In this document: positions 22,861 through 32,238 of the stretch, one piece after another
Layout of the letters: each line of letters starts with the position of its first letter
How positions within the stretch are numbered: position 1 is the first letter of the stretch
Source: Amaurobius ferox
Lineage: Eukaryota > Arthropoda > Arachnida > Araneae > Amaurobiidae
Assembly (NCBI GenBank): GCA_951213105.1
Contig: OX578146.1
Coordinates: forward strand, 111,722,427 to 111,786,426
Length of the DNA: 64,000 bases
Direction: 5' to 3'
Translations under genes and position numbers: made by a program
The notes under the pieces: generated by a model
Seen by the model: the letters and a program-made list of their open reading frames with translations, nothing else
Databases searched by the model: none
Told to the model about the DNA's origin: nothing

Positions 22861-25131
22861 AGGCACCTCCGTGATGGATTGCCCAGTCTCACAATTATAA
22901 AATTTAATTTTAGTTACTTAAGTTTATAATCTGTATTTAATTTGGTGTTAGTGAATAGCGACATATATTTTTCCCGTCCACATTCATTTATAAACAAATC
23001 TACGTAACCCAAATTCTAAGCTATATATATTCTGTTTATCTTGGAGTAGATATATGCATTGAACATATAGACACAAACACTTAATTCAAAGTTAAAATAG
23101 TTTAATAGTGTTTTACGATGTCCAAAAACTTCAATCTATCAGAAAATACATTTCCAATTTCCAACCGTGGCACCACCTTTCCCTACATATACGAAATATA
23201 TTGTCGACGTATTTTTTAAATTCTTGGAAAGTTCTCGAAAACCAAGATAACTTTGAACTTCTTAATTATTTGCTTAGATTATCTAACTTTTCCAAACTCG
23301 CCAAGTTGGCAATACTTTTCCAAATTTATCCTCCATGTCGCCAAATTTGTCTTCCGTGTCATACGGCTCAGACCTCTTAGTAACAGTAATTGGTAAATGT
23401 ATATGTTGCTTTTATGCACAAAGAGTCTTCAGACTGTGAAAGGATAATTACAACAATGTATATTACAGGGAAAGTAAATATCATCACTTTCAGGTCAAGC
23501 AAAAATGTAAAAGATAATAATTATAGATAAAAGAATATACTTATTTGAAATTTCGAGAACCTGAAATCCCTCTATTTTTTTTCAACGCTCTCATATTGCA
23601 ACTTTTAAATAAAACTCAGAATTACGAAACTTTCGTGCTTTTACAGCCCGTGGGGAAAAGCACTTGAAAAATCCCTTTCAAAAAAACAAAAAAAGGACAA
23701 TCAGCGTTAGATGTTCATGCTTAATTCGCACTGAATATACTTCAATAAATCTCCAGAACCGATAACGTTGGAAGCAATTTTTCCATTCTCTGGGGCTTGA
23801 AGAACATTTTTTTAAAGCGAACTGTCCAAAATGATCTTCTCCGTTGCAATTCAGGGACAAAAAATGCGAGATTTGATAACCAGGCTAAAAACGAGTTGGA
23901 TCGATTGTTTTATATACTCTCCCGGGATAATTCGCTCTTTCAATTTTTTTAAATTTCTGGTGAAAAATAATGATTTTCTCTCTGTTTAGCAATGTATACA
24001 TTTCATTTAGGGCATAAGAAACCGCATGCGCTAAAATGACTAGAAAACATGTTATAAAACTGAATAAAGCACAAAATAATGGATATAAAAATCGGTTTAA
24101 AAACAGCTTTCTTCTTTAGAACTGTAAGACAGGACGACATTAACTACAAGACATTAACTAACAAGATATTAACTACATTCCTCATATGATCGACATGATG
24201 GACAAACATATTGCTGTAACTGAACTTGGTTCTATTATGGTTTTTCTCTTTGCCAGCATGGTAACAGTTTAAAAAGGTTAAAAAAAATGTTTTCTGAACA
24301 TTGCTTAAAAGAATGTTATTACGATGAATGTTGTAATTATGTCTCAATAAGTGGCATTACGAATTAATTCTTAGCCATTTATGTTTATGCGTATTTATAC
24401 AGTTTTGTCTCTATAAATGATATTTTATTCAACAACTATGCTTTGGTTGCAACGTTCTGCAATTGGCTTGCCTTCGGGAAAAAGCCTAAAGAAGCAACAG
24501 GCCGAAACCACACATCGGAACATACACGATTGAATAAAAATATATTTTTATTAAGGATGGAACGGATCAACACATAAAATTGCAATACATATGCAGCTTA
24601 CAGAAGACAATCGGAGCAAAAAATCACCGCTCACATGATGCCTCGAGACCCAGACCGACAGGACTTTACCAGACCTTGTCGATGCATTGTCCAAGTGGCT
24701 TGTCCAAGTCTCGTCGATGCCGCGTCCAGGTGCTTCGTACATACCTTGTCCTGACTTCAATGATATCTCGTTCAAGAGGCCCCAGACCGGCAGGCAAGAA
24801 TATACTAAATCAGTCGGGTGAGTCCAGCTTCAGTAAAACAAGTGGCGTTTCCTAGTATTATCAAAGAGATAAGTCCACAGTCATGAAAGGCCGGTGGTAG
24901 CACAGGAGGAGCGTTTAGTAACATTAGTTGTCATGTGGCGTCATAACCGGAGGATGCACAACAAAAGTCGTAAAAACAGCACCGTACCATGTAGGCGGGT
25001 TTACATCACGTCTTAGCAGCATGATTCGCAACTACAAACTAAAAGAATAGCGATAATTATGTTATGCGCATTCGCCACCGCGACGAATACAAAGGGAACT
25101 GAACAAGCATTTCAAAGCAACGACGGCATCC
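22860..25131. other. Intergenic or intronic, no recognised gene
   Basis: Mostly A+T-rich. The segment 24560-25030 is GC-richer, with several diverged CTTGTCGATGC-type words near 24680-24745. It might be a mobile-element fragment, but I found no ends or motifs. Confidence 0.4.
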
Positions 25132-25145
25132 ACATTCCACATCTG

Positions 25146-25540
25146 GCAGCCAACGGCCCTACCGTGCTGAAAACACCGGTTCTCGTTAGATCACCGAAGT
25201 CAAGCAGCATCGGGCGCGGTTAGTACTTGGGTGGGTGACCACCTGGGAACACCGCGTGCTGTTGGCACATCTCGGGTGCGGTTGCCCGGTGGTTTGCGCG
25301 CTGGATTTGCAAGCTGCCACAACTGCCGCCGTGTTCATGCGGAGTACGATCACGTTAAACATGTGGGTCCGTAAGTCCTTCCGAGAGGTTGGTGGCAGGG
25401 GAAGGAGGGTACGGTCCCTGTGGATGCCTTCCCCACTGAGTTCCGGTCTAAATTGGGTGGCATTTCCCGGTCGTCCAAACAGTTACCTTACACCTTTCTG
25501 GTAGGTTGGACGGTCTGGGTCTCAACAACAACAACAACAA
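25146..25540 (+). mobile_element. Complete 5S-rRNA-headed SINE with 14-bp target duplication
   Basis: Order: a 5S rRNA-like head (25149-25266), an A-box-like remnant (about 25275-25300), the shared SINE body (about 25330-25520) and a (CAA)n tail (about 25524-25540). The 14-mer ACATTCCACATCTG stands at 25132-25145 and 25540-25553, proving a complete retrotransposed unit. It belongs to the SINE3-like class by its 5S head. The body also occurs behind tRNA heads elsewhere in this window. Transcription would be by RNA polymerase III from the internal 5S promoter; mobilisation by a partner LINE is inferred. Confidence 0.92.
25149..25266 (+). rRNA. 5S rRNA-like sequence, SINE head (not a separate gene)
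   Basis: The 118-nt block starts GCCAACGGCCCTACC and ends GTGCTGTTGGC. It includes the conserved GATCACCGAAGT, AAGCAGCATCGGGC and TAGTACTTGGGTGGGTGACC blocks of animal 5S rRNA. The ends can pair (GCCAAC/GTTGGC). There is no T-run terminator directly after it; the SINE body follows instead, so it acts as a promoter head rather than a source of 5S rRNA. Confidence 0.85.
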
Positions 25541-25544
25541 CATT

Positions 25545-26105
25545 CCACATCTGTAAGTCTCCCCAACAGCAAGCCTCAATTACTTCCTTTGCCATAATTA
25601 AGACTCCTAAATATACAGACTGGCGCAACTGCGGCTATCTTGACTCCCAGTTGAAGCGTTTGCTGTACATGTCGAAAAGAGGGTTACTTTATCGTTCTTT
25701 TCTCGCGATCTTTAGAAAATTTAAACATTCCAGACTATTTTCTTGAATCATTATTCCATTTTTTGAAAGCAGAAGCACATATTTCACAGCTAAATTGCCA
25801 TGTAACATGCGCATTATCAGCCATGTAACAATGCTAGTAGTGTAATGTGCTATTGTGTGCTAGTAGTGTAATGTGCTAGTAGTGTAGTGTAACAATGCTA
25901 GTAGTGTAAAGTGCTATTTCAATGCGTAAACCATTGAAATAGCACAGTCAGACAATAATTGATTTTGGATCGATTGAAGTCAAAAGCCTTAATTGAAGTT
26001 GTCAGCCTCTATATTTAGAAGCCTTAGTTGCAATGAAACAAAGAGCCCTACTGCAGGACATTGACTTAACTCGTATAACGTAACAAATCTTCCAACGGAA
26101 CTTAC
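25545..26105. repeat. Minisatellite of GCTAGTAGTGTAATGT type within a gene-poor stretch
   Basis: Between about 25828 and 25912 the words GCTAGTAGTGTA and AATGTGCTA recur about four times with varying spacers, followed by an inverted pair of AAATAGCAC/GTGCTATTT around 25910-25945. The rest of the interval has no supported gene. Confidence 0.5.
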
Positions 26106-26252
26106 TGGCTCCTCATACACAAGCACCAGCGAGAACAATACTTGTATAGCGATGGAAACGAGATTAACTTCACGTCTTGCCGCGCACGGTACTAATACTA
26201 TACCTTCTGGCCAAAATGCACCAGAATTTCCATAAACCACGTTTTCAGCCAT
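26106..26252 (-). CDS. Candidate first coding exon of an unidentified gene (49 codons)
   Basis: On the minus strand an ATG at 26252 opens MAENVVYGNSGAFWPEGIVL followed by VPCAARREVNLVSIAIQVLF and SLVLVYEEP, ending at a strong donor CCA|GTAAGT in phase 0. The 150 bp upstream (26255-26400) are less A+T-rich than the region and contain CpGs, as a 5' untranslated leader might. The stretch VNLVSIAIQVLFSLVLVY is hydrophobic enough to span a membrane. I recognise no family. A chance open frame or an LTR remnant remains possible. Confidence 0.35.
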
Positions 26253-26259
26253 AGGCTTA

Positions 26260-28395
26260 GCACTGATTTATTTCTTATTGTGTGTAGGCACGTCCTCGCG
26301 AGAGTTGAACAAGAGTCTGCAACTGTTCCTTTTCGGGCTGGGTCGTCAGTTGATGGGTGTAGTTCGCACTGTCGTGTAGTCCTGAAGAAGTCTGTCTGAA
26401 TTTTGTTTTTGAACTTGCAACGAGAATACTAGTTTTACAATAAAACAAAAGCTGCAATGTGAAGAAATGTCTGGAGCGTATATCCCCATCCGACATTCTC
26501 ATGCATTCATATTACGTTTTGTTCCATTTGTATCACCATCTATATTACATGAAGAAATACAATATTTATCTTTTTAAATTTTTTTACCTTAGTTATTATT
26601 TTAAAATATTTAATAAAACTTCTTTTAAAGTTTCTTTTTCTAAATTGGCGACAGTTTAGGGTACCGATAAATCGATTAAATTTAGCTTATATATTTGTAT
26701 GTGTTAATATAAAGTATTTTGATATTATTAACATCATAGCGTAGTTCATATTATATTTTTCTCATACACTCTACACTACTAGCATTGTTCGGGTAATTAT
26801 CTGTGTTTTCCATAAGAAATTTGTGAAACCCATTGTGAAACTTTCACAATAAATGTGAAAGTATAAAATAATTTAGTCTGGCAGGTTTAAGCATATTTAT
26901 ATTAGAAGGTTATAATATGTTCTCTATGTTCTGTGGATCGATCGAGGAAACATGTTTAAAGAACGGAATAAAATTTTCAATACGAAAACTAATAGAAATG
27001 AAACACAAAGACACAACTCATAAACACTTATACTATTTTTACCATTTCACACACACTAGGTCGAATATCCAACATTACACTAAACGCAATCTAATATCAA
27101 TCTAAGTCTATTTCTCTTTCTGCTCTGTATTACCCGTAACTCAAATTTTTAAAACTCTTGGAGCACATGTGCAGTTTGTGTCGTTTTAAAGCAGCTAACG
27201 ATTTGTATAACACAAAAGCATTCGCGAAATATCCAACAGCTCTTATGAAATTTGCGATATATACAGTCTTGAAAACAAAGGGAAACATACAGAGCCTGAC
27301 TAACGCAGGGGCATACGGGACAGCTACCCTCGACCTCTGCATCAAAAGGGCCCAAATTAAACAATTGAAAAATTGAAAAATTAACGACTGCTTCCTAAAA
27401 AATGTTTACCATCGGAATAGGTTTACCCTTTTCTAAGGGTTTACCCAACGGATAGATTCATGTTGGGGATATATAGGGATTAACCTTACTAATTTAACAT
27501 GTTGGCATTTTGACTACGATAAAAAAGTTACAAATAATTTAAAGTCTTAAAATATGTAAAAACCACATTGTGTATACCTTTTACTAGAATACAAATATAT
27601 TTTTGAAAAATATTTTTGTTCATTTCATATATGTCGTGATGTGAAAGTCAGCCCGGGGCCCAGTTAAACTAAGTCGGGTCCTGGAAATACAGCACATCCA
27701 ATCTTATCACAAGCTCTTAGGATTAAAATCTGAAATCTGATCTTAGGATTAAAATCCTGCGATCCTCCTTTGTTTCGAGTTATCCCGGTTCCTGCTATTA
27801 AATGACTCATTTTGGAGGGTATTTGGACAGTGAACTTCATTGATAAAATATAATACTGTGAAGCCCAGAAATTGTTTCTGGCCGTATTCCTCGAAAAGGT
27901 ATAACATATTTTTGGAGGATCAAATCCATTTTGCATTATCCAAGTGAATCACAGCATATCTGATCCAATCGCAGGTGATCGGCTTTAGAACTAAAATCAT
28001 TTGTATTTTTAATTCTCTGGAGTTCAGCGTTGCTCAAAAATCCCAGAGGCTGTCAATTGTCTGTAAACACCCTTTTTCTGAAGATCCTTTCAAGGAGTCA
28101 TTTGGAATAGAAGTTCAGACAATGAAAATCAATCACATGTCACACTGTTCAACCCTTGAAATTGTTTTTGCCCATACTCCTGGAGAAAGTATATTTTATT
28201 AATATTTACCTCACCCAGAAAATATAAACTACTGAACAAAACAATTTTAAAAATCGGTTCCTTTGATGCTTAAACTGTTTTTTATCATTCAAATTTTAAG
28301 TTTTAAATATAGACAGAAGATGAGCAAAATGTAAAATCTTCCCCAAATTAATTTTATTTCAGAAAAATGTAAAACTGCTTCAACCGCGCTTTGAA
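26260..28395. other. Intergenic; overlapping open frames near 27160-27370
   Basis: At 27158-27376 three frames are open on both strands at once. The plus-strand reading contains CSLCRFKAANDLYNTKAFAK and looks mildly protein-like, but without splice sites or a family match I do not call it. The rest is A+T-rich. Confidence 0.35.
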
Positions 28396-28410
28396 CCGAA
28401 GACCTTCTGT

Positions 28411-28791
28411 TATTGTTGTTGAGACCCAGGCCGTCCAACCTACCAGAAAGGTGTAAGGTAACCGTTTAGACGACCGGGAAGTGTCACCCAATTTAGACCG
28501 GAACCCAGTGCGGGAGGAGGGACCGTACCCTCCTTCCCCTACCACCAACCTCTCGGAAGGACTTACGGACCTACATGCTTAACGTGATCGTCCTCCGCAT
28601 GAACACAGCGGCATTTGTGGCAGTGTGCAAATCCAGCGCGCAAACCACCGAGCTACCGCGCCCGAAATGCGCCAACAACACGCGGTTTTCCCAGGTGATC
28701 ACCCACCCAAGTACTAACCGCGCCCGATGCTGCTTGACTTCGGTGATCTAACGAGAACCGGTGTTTTCAGCACGGTAGGGCCGTTGGCGTA
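28411..28791 (-). mobile_element. Second complete 5S-rRNA-headed SINE, minus strand
   Basis: Read on the minus strand: 5S head from about 28788 to 28672 (starting GCCAACGGCCCTACC), an A-box-like TAGCTCGGTGG at about 28645-28655, the shared body, and a (CAA)n-type tail at about 28411-28422. The 14-mer CGAAGACCTTCTGT at 28397-28410 and 28792-28805 is the target duplication. It is closely similar to 25146-25540 but inserted at an unrelated site, so both came from retrotransposition and not from local duplication. Confidence 0.92.
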
Positions 28792-28809
28792 CGAAGACCT
28801 TCTGTAACA

Positions 28810-29455
28810 AAATTGATGCTATATCGACCAAGTCACACGGATCATATGGAGAGAGTATAGCTTATGTATAAAATCATTTAGTGAATTTCTTACCACCCCA
28901 TTTAAAAGTTTGTCAGTTGGGCTAACGATCCTATACACTCTACTCATCTGGAAACTATCAGCCTTAAATAGTTTTGAAAATCGTTTTGATAGATTCTCAG
29001 AAATTGAATAATAAAAAAGGGCCTATGTTTTAAATATATAGATAATGCAATGAAAATCTTAAAATTTGAAAAAAAAAGAGTTTTATTCATAAGAATTACT
29101 GAAGAATTATCTCGTTCTAGTTTTTCACATGATGTATCTGCACATAAAAGTGGATAGCGGCAAATAAATTCGCTCTCGAGTCATCAAGCCAACACCTCAC
29201 AAACAGACATAAGAACACAACACATATACACATATTTCTCAAAATATTCGAAATGGGTTAAATGTTGAAACTTACTTATCCTTCAAAACCTCGATTTTTA
29301 AAATTTTCTGGAAAACAATTCTTTTTTTTTCTATACAATTGTATTAGAAAGTAGAAACGTGTATTGTCATCAGTGAAATTCATTATATTGTGAGAGTACA
29401 TAATGAAATTATGAGTGGGGAAAAAATTATATTATTTTTGCAACGACCTAATAGT
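28810..29455. other. Intergenic, no feature seen
   Basis: A+T-rich with no supported frame, RNA gene or repeat boundary. Confidence 0.4.
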
Positions 29456-29459
29456 GCAG

Positions 29460-29930
29460 CTTTCAGAGCCTACTTAGATAAGAGCATGTAATATCGTTCC
29501 AGTAACTTAATGGTAGAACATCAGCTTGCCAGTACGAAAATCCGTCGTTTGACTCTCGGTAGGGGTCGCAAGGTTCTTTATAATGGCACTTGAACAAATC
29601 AACCCTGTTGGTTTGTGTAAAGGTCTGAAATTGACCCTAGTACGACTAACACGGATTCAGTGGACTTTGGTGTATTGAGCGCTGATTTGAAATTGGAAGG
29701 ACGACGACCACGAAGGAAGCTAACATGAAGTATAAAAAGAGAATCAGGAGGGTAACCTAAGGTAAAAATAGCAGAAAGTGGTCAGTCAGATTTTCAATTG
29801 CACTCCAATTTGACATTGGTGAGTGAAAAATGCAAAGTCCACTTCGACGATAAGAGCTTACAATATTGTCCTAGTAGCTCAACCATAGAACGTCGGCTGG
29901 TCAGAACGAAGATCTATAACTTAATTCCCA
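29460..29930 (+). mobile_element. Two diverged tRNA-like SINE heads in direct orientation
   Basis: The block at about 29477-29570 contains TAACTTAATGGTAGAACATC (A-box region) and CGTTTGACTCTCGG (B-box region), as in a tRNA-derived SINE head. A second diverged copy at about 29852-29922 repeats the order GATAAGAGC, AATAT.GT.C.AGTA, TAGAAC.TC.GCT and CAG.ACGAA. Downstream bodies are not otherwise recognised and no target duplication was found. Confidence 0.5.
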
Positions 29931-30099
29931 TTAGTGAAGCAAAGCTCTTTACAAACTTTGAAATTAAAGTTTTAGAATTATCAAACCTTATGCTTTCACA
30001 ACCACCAAATGAAGCACTTGGAAACAACATAACTCTGGACAAAGATAAAAATATATTTGCATGTTTATGCTTAACTCACTGTAGATATAATTAATAAAT

Positions 30100-32025
30100 C
30101 TCTAGAAGATGTTCCTTTAGAAATCATTTCATCACACTCTTGTTTTGAACCAGGAGAACATTTTTTTTAGAACAAACTCTTTGAAAGGATCCCCCCAGTT
30201 GTAATTCCGGAACAAGAGAGGGGAGATTTGAGAGCCATACAAAAAATGAGTTGGGTCGATTGTTTTATACATCCAGCGGGGTTAAAACGCTTTTTCTATT
30301 CTTAAAATGTCTTGTGGAAAATATTGGGGTTCTCTTTTGCTTAGAAATATACAAATTTTCCATTTCCGTCATGAATTTAAGAGACTGCATATGATTTTCT
30401 AAATGAGTCCATGTGAATTTTCAAACTCATTTTTAAGCATAATCGCAGAACTCGTCTAAAAGGAGCGATTTTACAGTTAGGATAGTGCGCCATGCTATTC
30501 ACGACATCTATGGACTGCGATCCTAATTTTGTGGTTACCTCGTTCAAACGATTTCTGTGAGTTCGAACTTCTTGCAGTCAACTTCTTGCAGTCTGAGCTT
30601 AATATTTTTAACGGAAATTTGAAGTCAGCTGTGTGGTAGGATTGATGTTTTTCGTCTGCATAGAGGTTCTCAAATTATTGCGCATAGCAAGTTTTTTTGG
30701 TACAATTGCAGGTATCAACTATTAAACCAGTCAACCTGTCCATGGATGGTGTTAATTTAAAAAAAATACCACTCTATAATTCTTAAATAATCATAAATTA
30801 TTTCCATTTTTAAACCAATATATATTATATAATAAATGTATGAAAGCAAATGGAGAATTAATAAGAATATTCTCGAAGAAAATATAACCTAGCTCTGAAT
30901 TCTTCATGTTGTAGGGATTCCTTTTGTCTTCTTAATTGTTGCTTGTATTTTTCATAAAATTATATTATTAACATTTTTAAATTTCTGTTCCAGTATTTAT
31001 TTTCAACGATTGGAAATATTAATCGGGATAAATTTGCAGTAATACATTAATCTCCAGTAGGAAACAAATAATATCGTAGTACCAATGATTTTAGACTTCT
31101 AGAATACAGATGCTTCATTTATTTGCTTATATACTGATTTCTACCTTTAGAAAACATTAGCGATCCTCAAGTTTTACATATTCATGAACCCTTTTTATTT
31201 TGTGACTATATTCCTCATTTTTAAAACACTGGAAATATTTATTTAGGACAATAAAGCAAAGTCGAGTTTTAAAAACTTTCTCAAGCGACAAAAGAAGTAT
31301 GATCCCTTAGGAAGTAACAGAGCCATCAATTTTTCCCTCTTCGTAGGGATTTATTTTCTGGTTTTTGATTTTCGAAAAATATTTCAGATAAAAATTTGCC
31401 TTTATCGAGTTTTGAAAAGTTTGCTGTTGCCGTATTTGTTTTCAACTATTATTATATGAATCGCCATAAATTGGCTGGAATAAAACAACCACCAGTTAAA
31501 AAACGACAATGGTAAAATATTTCTCCAACATAATGACATTCCGGGGACAACATGGAGACAACGTGTAGGGATATTGCCACACATACTGACAAAAAGTTAC
31601 GGATATACAGGTTGTCCCAAAAGGATTGAAACACGCTATAATTCTTTACCTGTTGGAGATAAGTGAACAATGTAAATTGCAAAAATGTTGAAAGTAAGAT
31701 AGGAAATAATACTAATCTTGTAATTTTCTCTATTCTGAACGTCATTTGCTAAAACGTTTCAACAAAATCGGTTACGTAACGTGAGAGATAAATATCTTAC
31801 TAAAGAACGTTTCTTTTTTTTTAGTTTTGTCTTTAATATATTAAGTTATAAAACTAATGACCCTCTTTCTAATAAATATCTATCCTCCTAAACGAAAAGC
31901 AAATTTAGATTTAAAAGCAATTATGATTCAATCATCTTGCTTGCAATCTAAATATTTCATGACAATTTGAATAGCCATCAGTAATTTATCTAGTTAAATA
32001 TTAACATTTCAATGATCGCTTTAAT
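30100..32025. other. Intergenic, no recognised gene
   Basis: A+T-rich. At about 31610 the phrase ACAGGTTGTCCCAAAAGG resembles mariner-type terminal repeats, but I found no matching opposite end. Confidence 0.4.
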
Positions 32026-32238
32026 ATTTTTTTATTTTATTTTATTTTTTATTTTTATTTGAAAAAGACTGCAAGCTACAGGACGTAGTCCCAGTTACAG
32101 CGTGCAGGAATAAAAATACATGAAAAAGTTAAAATACATTAAAAAGTTAAAATACATTAAAAAGAAAAGTAAACCTTCAACAACAAATGATCTTCATAAA
32201 CAGATTCACATGAATGCATACAATAAAATACAGGATGC

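Noticed and set aside
25149..25266. Functional 5S rRNA gene
   Set aside because: No T-run terminator follows, the SINE body is joined directly, and a 14-bp target duplication brackets the whole unit. The same arrangement occurs at 28411-28791.
31605..31760. Mariner-type MITE starting ACAGGTTGTCCCAAAAGG
   Set aside because: No inverted partner end with TA duplication was found within a few hundred bases.
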